A stretch of 64,000 nucleotides of DNA. It comes from Nonlabens xiamenensis. GTDB lineage: Bacteria > Bacteroidota > Bacteroidia > Flavobacteriales > Flavobacteriaceae. This document shows, in pieces, positions 45,849 through 54,130 of the stretch. Made by a program: the position numbers and the translations under genes. Position 1 is the stretch's first letter. Every line of letters begins with the position of its first letter. Location: the NCBI RefSeq assembly GCF_003865345.1, contig NZ_RMVE01000003.1:434001-498000 (forward strand), written 5' to 3'. A model generated the notes under the pieces. The model ran no database searches, was not told the origin of the DNA, and was given only the letters and a program-made list of their open reading frames with translations.

Positions 45849-45956
45849 ATGAGAACTTCAACAGCTTTTTTAAACGCCGGTAAAGAAACCAACAACAGGA
45901 CCAGTAACAAAGTTACTTTTTCAGATTCCTGGAATTCCAGAAGACGTTACAGATAA
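45849..45956 (+). CDS. Small ORF 1 (35 residues), uncharacterised
   Basis: Lies in a 630-base stretch without annotated genes (45634-46267). It runs from ATG to TAA, is polar and basic at the end (NSRRRYR), with no signal peptide. An AT-rich promoter-like region with a near -7 box (TACTTTG) lies about 75 bases upstream. It forms a tandem pair with the next small ORF 32 bases on, and both are followed by a terminator, which argues for a real short transcript. Function unknown. Confidence 0.45.
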   Translation: MRTSTAFLNAGKETNNRTSNKVTFSDSWNSRRRYR

Positions 45957-45988
45957 TCCAACTTTATTAACTCTTAAAACCTACTGCT

Positions 45989-46117
45989 ATGAACCGTTTG
46001 TTGCCCATCCCAGATACCAAATCCGACTTTCCATTATTGTCCCGGAACAGATCCTTTGATGAGAATCTTCCATTCAATGAGGTAGTTGACGCAGACCAGT
46101 GGATCTTCAATTGCTAA
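45989..46117 (+). CDS. Small ORF 2 (42 residues), uncharacterised
   Basis: Second ORF of the tandem pair. It begins MNRLLPIPDTKSDFPLLSRN, is acidic in the middle and ends in QWIFNC with a C-terminal cysteine. It shows none of the leader features of known modified-peptide families, although a short peptide with a terminal Cys could be a peptide precursor. The terminator follows 68 bases later. Confidence 0.45.
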   Translation: MNRLLPIPDTKSDFPLLSRNRSFDENLPFNEVVDADQWIFNC

Positions 46118-46184
46118 TTGTTTTTTTCACTCGATCTCAAACTACTCCAGGTATTAGTACCCATCAGCCTTCCAGAAAACGATA

Positions 46185-46211
46185 AATCCCTTTGTTATGA
46201 AGGGATTTTTC
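46185..46211 (+). terminator. Terminator after the small ORF pair
   Basis: AAATCCCTT and AAGGGATTT form a nine-base-pair stem with a seven-base loop, followed by T-rich sequence. It ends before the sugar dehydrogenase gene. Confidence 0.85.
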
Positions 46212-46267
46212 TTTTTATTAACAATTTGCACTCCTGTAGAAGGTATTTTTAGGTCAAAGATTCCGTC

Positions 46268-47479
46268 ATGAGAGCTTACCTATTTTTATTCTTTGCAATT
46301 TCCTTGTTTACACAATGTAAATCCAACCAAGAACAATCCAACCAAGAACAATCCAATCAGGAGGAATTGGCCGAAACCGTCAACCCGACTACAAATGTCC
46401 GAAACGACCAGAAAGTCCCGGATGTAGAAAACATTCCTTTAATTGAAGACCAAAAAGATTATGACGTCACCCCAATTGTTGAAGGATTGACAAATCCCTG
46501 GGGAATGGATTGGTTGCCCAATGGCGATCTGCTCTACACAGAAAAAGAGGGTAAATTATACCGATTTGATGGCACTACCAGCCAGCCTATCAAAGGAGTT
46601 CCTGAAGTATATGTTCGCGGGCAAGGCGGACTCCTAGACATATCTGTTCACCCTTCCTATCCAGAGAAGCCATTTATTTATCTTTCCTATGCCAGTTCAG
46701 AAGGTACGGGTGAAGGTGGAAACACAGCCATTGCGAGAGCTCAACTGAAGGAAGACCAATTAGTAGATCTTGAAGTCCTTTACAATGCAGTGCCGAATAC
46801 CAAAAAAGGACAGCATTTTGGATCAAGATTTGCCTGGGATGAGGAGGGTTTTTTATATTTTACGATTGGAGAGCGAGGCGAGCGTGAGGTGAACCCACAA
46901 GACCTGACCAGGGATGGAGGTAAAATCTATCGAATATATGATGATGGACGTATTCCAGAAAGCAATCCGTTTACCGACGTAGAAGGTGCCAAGACTGCAG
47001 CCTATACCTATGGAAATCGTAACCCCCAAGGAATGACTAGACACCCAGAATCTGGAAAAATTATTTCTCATGAGCACGGCCCCAGAGGTGGCGATGAAAT
47101 CAATTATATCCGGGCTGGAGCAAACTACGGTTGGCCAGTCATCAGCTATGGTATCAACTACAGTGGCTCAAAATTTACCGAGATCACTGCCAAAGAAGGA
47201 ATGGAACAACCTTTTTATTACTGGGTACCCAGTATTGCCCCCAGCGGATTTGCCATCATTGACAATCCAGATTACGGTAGCTGGGACGGTAATTTTTTGG
47301 TCGGCTCCTTAAAGTTTCAGTATTTAGAAATGCTGTATGTGGATGAGAAAGGCGTAAATAAAAGAGAAAAATTAGTGGACGGTATCGGAAGGCTGCGCAA
47401 TGTAAAAATGGGACCGGATGGTCATATTTATATAGGTGTAGAAGGTAAAGGTATCATGAAAATCACCAGAAAATCTTAA
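46268..47479 (+). CDS. PQQ-type sugar dehydrogenase lipoprotein (GSDH family)
   Basis: 403 residues. A lipoprotein signal ends with Cys17 (LFTQC). A tandem repeat of the five-residue unit SNQEQ follows (residues 18-32), encoded by three 15-bp repeats. The rest is the glucose/sorbosone dehydrogenase beta-propeller: GLTNPWGMDWLPNGDLLYT, QHFGSRFAWDEEG, HGPRGGDEINYIRAGANYGW. It oxidises sugars outside the inner membrane with PQQ and passes electrons on. The cytochrome c gene five bases downstream is its probable acceptor. No PQQ synthesis genes are in view. Confidence 0.9.
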   Translation: MRAYLFLFFAISLFTQCKSNQEQSNQEQSNQEELAETVNPTTNVRNDQKVPDVENIPLIEDQKDYDVTPIVEGLTNPWGMDWLPNGDLLYTEKEGKLYRFDGTTSQPIKGVPEVYVRGQGGLLDISVHPSYPEKPFIYLSYASSEGTGEGGNTAIARAQLKEDQLVDLEVLYNAVPNTKKGQHFGSRFAWDEEGFLYFTIGERGEREVNPQDLTRDGGKIYRIYDDGRIPESNPFTDVEGAKTAAYTYGNRNPQGMTRHPESGKIISHEHGPRGGDEINYIRAGANYGWPVISYGINYSGSKFTEITAKEGMEQPFYYWVPSIAPSGFAIIDNPDYGSWDGNFLVGSLKFQYLEMLYVDEKGVNKREKLVDGIGRLRNVKMGPDGHIYIGVEGKGIMKITRKS

Positions 47480-47484
47480 TTCTT

Positions 47485-47952
47485 ATGCAGGCAAGCCTTC
47501 AATTCCATTTATTAAAGCCTTTTTATTTAACCGCTGCTTTCCTACTACTGATTACTTCATGTAAAGAAAAAGAGGACACCAGTGAAGTCACTACCCAAAA
47601 CCAAACCGAGGAAGTTCAGCAAACTCCACTTCAGGCAAGTGTGAATCGCGGCAGGGAAATTTACAGCGAACTCTGTGTGACTTGTCATCTTCCTAGCGGA
47701 AAAGGAGTACCAGGTGCTTTTCCACCGCTGCATCCTTCAGATTGGCTTACCGAAAAACGTACCGAAAGCATACATGCTGTCAAATATGGTTTAAAAGGCG
47801 AAATCACCGTCAATGGAGAAACTTATGATAGTGTAATGCTTCCCTTAGGATTGGATGATCAGGAAGTGGCAGATGTGATGAACTATACGATCCAAACCTG
47901 GAATGAGGGCAAAATAGTTACGGTGGAAGAAGTAGCAGCAGTCAAAGAATAA
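47485..47952 (+). CDS. Lipoprotein cytochrome c
   Basis: 155 residues. The signal region ends at Cys26 (LITSC), then an acidic linker, then a cytochrome c domain with haem motif CVTCH (C64, C67, H68) and the axial Met in SVMLPLG. It is a small membrane-anchored electron carrier. Its coupling to the dehydrogenase (gap five bases) suggests it takes electrons from sugar oxidation to the respiratory chain. Confidence 0.92.
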   Translation: MQASLQFHLLKPFYLTAAFLLLITSCKEKEDTSEVTTQNQTEEVQQTPLQASVNRGREIYSELCVTCHLPSGKGVPGAFPPLHPSDWLTEKRTESIHAVKYGLKGEITVNGETYDSVMLPLGLDDQEVADVMNYTIQTWNEGKIVTVEEVAAVKE

Positions 47953-48023
47953 TACCAGCAAAGCTTGCTTATGCTACCATCTCTGTTACACTAAGCCTAT
48001 TTCACACCTTTGATCGCTGAAAA

Positions 48024-49694
48024 CTATCTCAAAAACTTAAAGTAATCCAGCAATACCTGATCATTGAGTTGGCTGGGGGTCATGATTTCAAGTATTTGAG
48101 GTTGCTGGTTGTTAGATATGAAGCTAGGAAACGCTTTCGCGAAAGCGGACTCATCATTCACCTGTGTATATCCCCAAGAATACATATTTGCTAAGTGCTC
48201 AGCCGTAAGCTGGTGCTTGGTTTCAAAAAATCGGTCAAACTCGGGCGTGTCTTTATGACCCGGAAGAATTCTAAATATTCCCCCACCAGAATTATTAATT
48301 AAAATGATTTTAAAAGTTTTGGGGGTATAATTGTTCCACAAAGCGTTGCTGTCATAGAAGAAACTCAAATCTCCAGTAATTAGCACCGTGGGTCGGTCAC
48401 CCGCCATGGCTGCGCCTATAGCTGTACTGGTGGATCCATCAATCCCGCTGGTTCCTCTATTGGAAAAAATGATATGCGTAGGATTCATCTGAAACAACTG
48501 TGCGTAGCGTATAGTACTGCTATTCCCTAATTGTAGCATCAAACGATCCGGAAGCTCCTCAAAAACTCGCTGGAAAACTTTAAAATCAGACCAAGGCATT
48601 TGTTGAAAATATTGCTTGCGTTTCTCTAAATAAACGTGGAAATGATTGAGCCAACGATCCCGATAATCACTGTCTATGGTTGATTGGGGTAGAGTATGAA
48701 CCCATTGAGCGGGATGGACCTTGATATGTCCAGCCAATTTAAAGAATGTATCGTAGGCCTTGCGTTTACCAACATGATAATGGACTTTGGTACTAAATCT
48801 TCTCAGGTATTGTTTAATTTTTTTAGAAACGATCATTCCTCCGATCGTGATCACCATGTCAGGTTGGAGGTCGGCAATCTGGTCATCTTCCTTTTCTATG
48901 GGAGCGATCAAGGTATCGATACCCCAGATCAAATTCTTGTGACTGGTATTGCTACTCACTTCACTCATGACCAAAACACTGGGATCGGCTGTTAATCGAT
49001 CCAAATCTCCCTGATCAAACACCGGCGGATTTAAAGTCGCCAAAATGATGAGCTTTCTTTTGGCCTTAGACCATTGTTCAAAAAACTGTTCAGGAATTGC
49101 GCTGGATTCGTCTTTTAAAAGGTCAATCACCTTGACATCAATACTCGGTTCAACCAATCGATTGTACAAGGGTTCTTCAAAGGGAATATTGATATGAACT
49201 GGACCTTGTCTTGAAATACTGATATTGACAGCTTTGTTGATCAAACGCTCATTGGTAGCTGTACCTTCCTTATCATTCGTCTCTTTGATCATCTCCAATT
49301 GCGTATCAAATAAAATATGATTGGCATACACATGCTGCTGCCTGATGGTCTGTCCATCACCGATATCAATTTTCTGCGGTGGACGGTCGGCACTCAGTAC
49401 GATGATAGGAATCTCGCTGTAAAAGGCCTCGGCCACTGCTGGATAATAATTCAGTAATGCACTACCACTGGTACAAAGAACGGCAACAGGGTTTCTGAGC
49501 TGTTGGGCCATTCCCAGGGCCACGTGGGCGGCACATCGCTCATCAACTATACTATAACATGTAAAAAAGGGGTTTTCGCTAAAACCTATGGTCAAAGGTG
49601 CGTTACGGGATCCAGGAGAAATAACGATATGTTTGATTCCTCTTTTCTTGAATAGCAAGACGATTTGTTGGGCGTGAAGAATCTCTGGATACAT
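48024..49694 (-). CDS. menD: 2-succinyl-5-enolpyruvyl-6-hydroxy-3-cyclohexene-1-carboxylate synthase
   Basis: 556 residues from the ATG at 49694 (a TTG at 49721 extends the frame but lies upstream of the promoter box). A thiamine-diphosphate enzyme that joins isochorismate and 2-oxoglutarate in menaquinone synthesis. Visible motifs: VISPGSRNAPLTIGF near residue 25, the ThDP-binding GDLSFFYDSNALWNN near 430, and LFKKRG. One palindrome copy codes SAFAKAF near the C-terminus. Confidence 0.96.
   Translation of the reverse strand: MYPEILHAQQIVLLFKKRGIKHIVISPGSRNAPLTIGFSENPFFTCYSIVDERCAAHVALGMAQQLRNPVAVLCTSGSALLNYYPAVAEAFYSEIPIIVLSADRPPQKIDIGDGQTIRQQHVYANHILFDTQLEMIKETNDKEGTATNERLINKAVNISISRQGPVHINIPFEEPLYNRLVEPSIDVKVIDLLKDESSAIPEQFFEQWSKAKRKLIILATLNPPVFDQGDLDRLTADPSVLVMSEVSSNTSHKNLIWGIDTLIAPIEKEDDQIADLQPDMVITIGGMIVSKKIKQYLRRFSTKVHYHVGKRKAYDTFFKLAGHIKVHPAQWVHTLPQSTIDSDYRDRWLNHFHVYLEKRKQYFQQMPWSDFKVFQRVFEELPDRLMLQLGNSSTIRYAQLFQMNPTHIIFSNRGTSGIDGSTSTAIGAAMAGDRPTVLITGDLSFFYDSNALWNNYTPKTFKIILINNSGGGIFRILPGHKDTPEFDRFFETKHQLTAEHLANMYSWGYTQVNDESAFAKAFPSFISNNQQPQILEIMTPSQLNDQVLLDYFKFLR
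48132..48147. repeat. Palindrome CGCTTTCGCGAAAGCG inside menD
   Basis: Perfect 16-bp palindrome in frame, coding AFAKA. Confidence 0.9.
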
Positions 49695-49700
49695 ACATCG

Positions 49701-49708
49701 CAAAGGTA
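49701..49708 (-). promoter_or_regulatory. TAnnTTTG -7 box for menD
   Basis: TACCTTTG on the minus strand, six bases before the ATG at 49694. The 260 bases up to the next gene (49986) contain nothing else I can identify. Confidence 0.55.
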
Positions 49709-49985
49709 GTTGGCAGGACAACTTTGACCAACTCCCTTAAGATCATATTTTGAAAAAACTAAGTTCGTAGGTAGGGCCCAATAGTTTTAAACAGGTATAA
49801 AATTTTTACCGCTAATATTATCGACTTGACAATTTTAATCTTATTGAATTATCAATAGTCCAATAAGCGGGTAACAATTATCCGAATTCCACATTCCTCG
49901 CATTGATAATGCCGATTAGCGTTCTACTTTCACTACATCGATTGCGCATGGCAGTCTACAACTTTAAACCATTAAATTCTTTAGT

Positions 49986-50882
49986 ATGAAACGATTTATC
50001 ACCCCTTATTTAAGTAGTATTAAATGCCTTAGCATTGGTGTACTATCAATGAGCCTGGTCATGACTTCTTGTAGCCCAGAAGAAATTCAGGAACCTGATG
50101 AGCAAGAAATTGACTTGATGGAAGAAGAACTTTCCAAAGCCGCATGTGAAGTTCCTTATGAATGGTTGAGATATTCACAAAAAGGTCAGTACGCCCGAAA
50201 TTCCAGCAATTGGAAATTACAACACCCCACTTCTACCCAGACCTATGAAAAGAAGCGTACCGACAATAGCAGTTTGACCACCTATTCCAACAGCAGATTT
50301 AGAATGGTGGGATCTACTTGCAATCGCTTACAATTTACTGTCTATGCACAGGATGCGACCAGCGGTAACTCCTCCAATCCGCGATGCGAATTGAGGGAAA
50401 TGACCAAATGGGAAAACGGACAAGAAGATGAAGCCGCCTGGAGTTCCAATACCAGCTCGACCAAAAGTATAACTGCAAGAGTCAAGGTTACACATGTTTC
50501 AACATCAGGACGTGTAGGCGTAGTCCAATACCACTCTGGTCAGGATGAAAATGTAATTGTTATCGTCAGAAAATCTGGAAGCCAATATAAATTGGCCGTC
50601 ACTGGGGATGGCATCAATGGAAATGAATATGTACTGGATAGTGACTATCAACTCGGTACCTATTTCACCATCAAAATAGAGGCAAAAGACAATAAAACCA
50701 GATGGAAATACAACTCCAATAGTTTTAGCTCCTGGAAAACCATTACAAATTCCACCAGACACCGAAGATCTACGTGCTATTTTAAAGCTGGTGTCTACAA
50801 CCTGAGCACTAAAAGTACCAGTTCTGGCTACTCTCGTGCTGAATTTACTGAAATTAAAGTCAACCGATCAGAGTCCTTATAG
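49986..50882 (+). CDS. Alginate-lyase-like (PL7 family) lipoprotein
   Basis: 298 residues. Signal with lipobox LVMTSC, then an acidic linker. The PL7 signature blocks are present in order: R133-C-E135-L-R137 in NPRCELREM, Q181-Y182-H183 (usual Q-I/V-H) in VVQYHSG, and Y265-F-K-A-G-V-Y271 in CYFKAGVYN. The alginate-cleaving residues are therefore present, but Tyr between Gln and His is uncommon. No SusC/SusD or other alginate genes are nearby, so this is a stand-alone, surface-anchored lyase. A related polyuronate could be the substrate. Confidence 0.88.
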   Translation: MKRFITPYLSSIKCLSIGVLSMSLVMTSCSPEEIQEPDEQEIDLMEEELSKAACEVPYEWLRYSQKGQYARNSSNWKLQHPTSTQTYEKKRTDNSSLTTYSNSRFRMVGSTCNRLQFTVYAQDATSGNSSNPRCELREMTKWENGQEDEAAWSSNTSSTKSITARVKVTHVSTSGRVGVVQYHSGQDENVIVIVRKSGSQYKLAVTGDGINGNEYVLDSDYQLGTYFTIKIEAKDNKTRWKYNSNSFSSWKTITNSTRHRRSTCYFKAGVYNLSTKSTSSGYSRAEFTEIKVNRSESL

Positions 50883-50906
50883 GCAGAATTCTAATCAAAT
50901 TATTTT

Positions 50907-50936
50907 AAAAGCGGTCAGATAAATGGCCGCTTTTTG
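50907..50936 (+). terminator. Terminator after the PL7-like gene
   Basis: AAAAGCGGTC and GGCCGCTTTT form a stem with one G-T pair, followed by T-rich sequence. Confidence 0.85.
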
Positions 50937-51092
50937 ATTTTTATCTATGATATATTTTCCAATGATCCTTAGAAAAAGAACGTTTATCCATGATAAGGCT
51001 CATTTTAGAAAGTTAATGCAAAGTTTTGGAAAAGAAAGATGGCATATTTGAATTAATTGTCGATATTTAAATTCAATAAAAGCTATCGGTAC

Positions 51093-51281
51093 ATGATCAT
51101 TTTTAAATACGCGCTCTATTACTCGTTTATTGGTATTTATCAATCCGGTATTTTTTTAAGAAGGCAATTTGGCCATCTACAGCACATGTTTCACTCATGG
51201 AACGAGACCAAAAATGAGCAGGGTCAGACGGTGGGCTTTAAAACTACATTGCTCCGCACGGCATTTAGAAGTATCCTGTAA
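51093..51281 (+). CDS. Small hypothetical protein, 62 residues
   Basis: ATG at 51093; the frame reaches back to a TTG at 51057. It begins MIIFKYALYYSFIGIYQSGI, a hydrophobic stretch with aromatic residues that could be a membrane-associated helix, then a basic tail. No known family. It lies in the 400-base interval 50937-51352, which has no other feature. Confidence 0.45.
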   Translation: MIIFKYALYYSFIGIYQSGIFLRRQFGHLQHMFHSWNETKNEQGQTVGFKTTLLRTAFRSIL

Positions 51282-51352
51282 TACTTATCGCGTGCTCAAC
51301 TCTTATTCCAACCACCTATAGATTTACCCTCACAGTTACTTGTATAAATATT

Positions 51353-52402
51353 CTATTGAAGAATTTTTACCATGGTGCCTAGTTTATTCAAGGTTTCATC
51401 ATATTCATGCTGAGGGACACTTCTGGCTGTAATGCCTCCTCCGACAAAAACCTCAGCCATTCCGGGCCGCCATCTTAAACAACGCAGATTCACATAAAAA
51501 TCAGCTTTTTCTTGTGTTGGATCCATCACTCCTAAATATCCGGTGTAATAGGATCGACCATAAGACTCATGTTGCTGGATATAATGAAAGGCTTCCTCTC
51601 TGGGTAGCCCACAAACTGCTGGTGTAGGATGTAGTGCAGCAGGTATTTGCATTATCGTTTCCAGATCAGCTCTGCCCACAATCATAGATTTTAAATGAAT
51701 AAGGTTGCCCGCGCGTGAGGTAAAAGGTCCATCCACCTGGATATCCTGTACACCATGACGTTCAAGTCGTTCAACTATATCATCGGTAACCAATTGCTGC
51801 TCCTCCTTTTCCTTTTCTCCCCAAACCTGTTCTACGCCTTCTTTGTAAATCGCTGTACCTGCCAGTGACATGGTTTGTACCGTAGTGCCTTGAACAGTCA
51901 TTAGCGTTTCAGGCGTCGCGCCCATCCAAACATCTTCAACAGGATGATAAAAACAATAACACTGGGCTTTTGGGTAAGTATTCAACAAGGCATTTAATAA
52001 CTCCTCCATGGAAAGAGCTGTTGGGATGTTTTGCTTTCGCGAAAGCACCACTTTTTTCATTTTACCTTTTTGAAGATCTTCCACCGCCTGGGCCACAAGC
52101 TGCTGATAGGTTTGTGCTACCAACGGGTCATGGTACTGCTGTAGTGAGTCATAAGTATCGCCAATTTCAGAAAAATCCCAGTCAAAGAAAAGTTGTTGAT
52201 GCCCATGAATATATACCGGTGGTTGACCTGGGTCAAAGGGCTGCATAATTGCGCTGGGCAAGTTTTCATGCGGCTTATGATATAGTTCCTGGTTATCTTG
52301 GGCTAAGAGTAATACTTGCTTCTCTCCTGCTTTTCTCAGTAAAAAAAAAGGGAGTTTTAGCGATATGAGTTCGCTGACCTTACCGATTAATCCTTTACTC
52401 AA
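51353..52402 (-). CDS. menF: Isochorismate synthase
   Basis: 349 residues of the chorismate-binding (ADCS) fold. It converts chorismate to isochorismate, the first step to menaquinone. Diagnostic parts: KVVLSRKQNIP, GATPETLMTVQG, and LHPTPAVCGLPREEAFHYI. The 5' end is six bases after the MenI-like thioesterase gene, so the two form an operon. One palindrome copy lies in the coding sequence at 52033-52046 and codes LSRK within the KVVLSRKQN segment. Confidence 0.93.
   Translation of the reverse strand: MSKGLIGKVSELISLKLPFFLLRKAGEKQVLLLAQDNQELYHKPHENLPSAIMQPFDPGQPPVYIHGHQQLFFDWDFSEIGDTYDSLQQYHDPLVAQTYQQLVAQAVEDLQKGKMKKVVLSRKQNIPTALSMEELLNALLNTYPKAQCYCFYHPVEDVWMGATPETLMTVQGTTVQTMSLAGTAIYKEGVEQVWGEKEKEEQQLVTDDIVERLERHGVQDIQVDGPFTSRAGNLIHLKSMIVGRADLETIMQIPAALHPTPAVCGLPREEAFHYIQQHESYGRSYYTGYLGVMDPTQEKADFYVNLRCLRWRPGMAEVFVGGGITARSVPQHEYDETLNKLGTMVKILQ
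52033..52046. repeat. Palindrome GCTTTCGCGAAAGC inside menF
   Basis: Perfect 14-bp copy of the repeated palindrome, in frame, coding LSRK. Confidence 0.88.
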
Positions 52403-52408
52403 ACCAAA

Positions 52409-52825
52409 TTATTGTTTTTTAAGCGCAATGGTGGTGAGCTTACAAATTGAAATAAGCTGTTGTTGTTCATCCTCTATACGTATTTCCCATAATTGGGTCG
52501 TGCGTCCTTTGTGCAGGAATCTGGCTGTGGCAAAAATATGTCCATCTTTTTTTGATCTGGTATGATTGGCACTTATTTCCAAACCGCGTATAGCAAATTG
52601 ATCGGTGTCCAGAAACATGTAGCTGGCTGCGCTACCTACCGATTCTGCCAGAGCTACACTCGCACCGCCGTGCAGTACCCCGTCGGGTTGATGTACTTTT
52701 GAAGTGACCGGCATCCTTCCGGTCAGAAAATCTTCACCTACATCTACAAATTCGATGTCCAGGGTTTCCATGAGCGTATTGCGACAGATTGCGTTGCAAC
52801 GGCTGAGTATCTCTTGTTTGTCCAT
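52409..52825 (-). CDS. Hotdog-fold thioesterase, MenI-like
   Basis: 138 residues from the ATG at 52825; the longer frame is antisense to the esterase gene at 52859 and is rejected. It is a PaaI/YbdB-type hotdog thioesterase with QPDGVLHGGASVALAES, which holds the catalytic Asp/Glu/His region, and GLEISANHTRSKK. In the context of menF, six bases downstream, it fits the DHNA-CoA thioesterase step of menaquinone synthesis (MenI function). The exact substrate is inference; the family also acts on other acyl-CoAs. Confidence 0.85.
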   Translation of the reverse strand: MDKQEILSRCNAICRNTLMETLDIEFVDVGEDFLTGRMPVTSKVHQPDGVLHGGASVALAESVGSAASYMFLDTDQFAIRGLEISANHTRSKKDGHIFATARFLHKGRTTQLWEIRIEDEQQQLISICKLTTIALKKQ

Positions 52826-52833
52826 ATCTTTAC

Positions 52834-52841
52834 CAAAAATA
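52834..52841 (-). promoter_or_regulatory. TAnnTTTG -7 box for the thioesterase-menF operon
   Basis: TATTTTTG on the minus strand, eight bases before the ATG at 52825. Confidence 0.55.
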
Positions 52842-52858
52842 AGCCATAACAAGCACAA

Positions 52859-53503
52859 ATGGTAAAAACCGTAAGCTACCAGCACACCAACTCCTATGAG
52901 ACCTTGAATGACTTGTCCACCAGGACTGAAAAAATTTGGGTATGCCTTCACGGGTTGGGCTATCTGGCTACTTTTTTCAAGAAGTATTTTAGCGGTCTGG
53001 ATCCAGAAAAAAACTATGTGATCGTTCCTCAAGCTCCCTCAAAATACTACCAGGGAAAGGACTTCAAGCACGTAGGGGCCAGTTGGCTAACCCGGGTGGA
53101 CACCCAACGGGAAATGAACAATAACATCAATTATCTCCAACAAATTCTGGAACAGGAAGGCATCGTGGGAGATCCCAGACTCGTATTTTTCGGTTACTCC
53201 CAAGGTGTATCTATTGTCACCAGGTTTTGTAGGTCATACGCATATGAGATAAAGGCTTTGATCATGCACAGTGGTAGTATACCGGCTGAACTGGATGAAA
53301 CAGATGGCCAGCACTTTCAAAAATACAGCGATAGAATCATCCACATTTCTGGTACTGAAGATGAATATTCCAATGAAAAAGTCCTCAAACGCGAACTTCA
53401 AAAAATAAAGCTACTTTTTAGTACAGAATGTGAGATACATCGACCGGAGATAAAACATGTGGTACATACCCCACTTATTGAAAAAATAGCCCAAAGCCTT
53501 TAA
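52859..53503 (+). CDS. Alpha/beta-hydrolase (phospholipase/carboxylesterase-like)
   Basis: 214 residues. LHGLGYLATFF forms the oxyanion part; S114 in FFGYSQGVS is the nucleophile; the terminal HVVHT and an Asp in HISGTEDEY complete the triad. It is cytoplasmic with no signal peptide. It is divergent from the menI-like operon, and followed two bases later by rdgB, so probably co-transcribed with it. Substrate unknown. Confidence 0.85.
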   Translation: MVKTVSYQHTNSYETLNDLSTRTEKIWVCLHGLGYLATFFKKYFSGLDPEKNYVIVPQAPSKYYQGKDFKHVGASWLTRVDTQREMNNNINYLQQILEQEGIVGDPRLVFFGYSQGVSIVTRFCRSYAYEIKALIMHSGSIPAELDETDGQHFQKYSDRIIHISGTEDEYSNEKVLKRELQKIKLLFSTECEIHRPEIKHVVHTPLIEKIAQSL

Positions 53504-53505
53504 CC

Positions 53506-54084
53506 ATGGACATCATATTTGCCACACACAACCAGAACAAATTACAGGAGGTACAGGCTTTGATGCCTTCTCATATCAATTTGATCAGTCTAGATGACTT
53601 GGGCTTGAAAGATGATATACCAGAAACCGCCGAAACCATTGCAGGTAATGCAATTCAAAAGGTAGAATTTCTTAGAATGCGTTATGAACAACCCGTTTTT
53701 GCCGACGACACCGGGCTGATAGTCGATGCGTTGGATGGAGAGCCAGGTGTTTATAGTGCCAGATATGCAGGTCCTCACAAAAGCAGTGAGGATAATATGA
53801 ATCTGCTCTTAGAGAAATTAACAGATAATAACAATAGACAGGCACGGTTTGTGACCGCAATTGCGTTAGATTTGAACCGTCACCAAATCCTTTTTGAAGG
53901 GGTATGTGAAGGTAGAATTAGCAAAGAAAAAAGCGGAGAAAAAGGTTTCGGTTACGACCCTATTTTTGTACCTGATGGCTATGACCTAACATTTGCGCAG
54001 ATGACCATGTCAGAAAAAGGAAAAATCAGTCATCGCGCCAAAGCCCTGCGGAAACTTATCGATTATTTAAAGGAAGCGGAATAA
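53506..54084 (+). CDS. rdgB: XTP/dITP diphosphatase (non-canonical purine NTP pyrophosphatase)
   Basis: 192 residues, normal length. Removes deaminated purine nucleoside triphosphates from the pool. Family landmarks: IIFATHNQNKLQEVQAL at the start, FADDTGLIVDALDGEPGVYSAR, and EKGFGYDPIFVP; SHRAKALRKL near the end. Sits in a plus-strand series with the esterase, the regulatory-domain protein and the M28 peptidase. Confidence 0.96.
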   Translation: MDIIFATHNQNKLQEVQALMPSHINLISLDDLGLKDDIPETAETIAGNAIQKVEFLRMRYEQPVFADDTGLIVDALDGEPGVYSARYAGPHKSSEDNMNLLLEKLTDNNNRQARFVTAIALDLNRHQILFEGVCEGRISKEKSGEKGFGYDPIFVPDGYDLTFAQMTMSEKGKISHRAKALRKLIDYLKEAE

Positions 54085-54130
54085 CAATCATATGATACCT
54101 GGGGCCAATACCTTATTTTTACAATTACCA

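Noticed and set aside
52826-53032. N-terminal 69-residue extension of the thioesterase
   Set aside because: It is antisense to the esterase gene at 52859 and has no thioesterase similarity.
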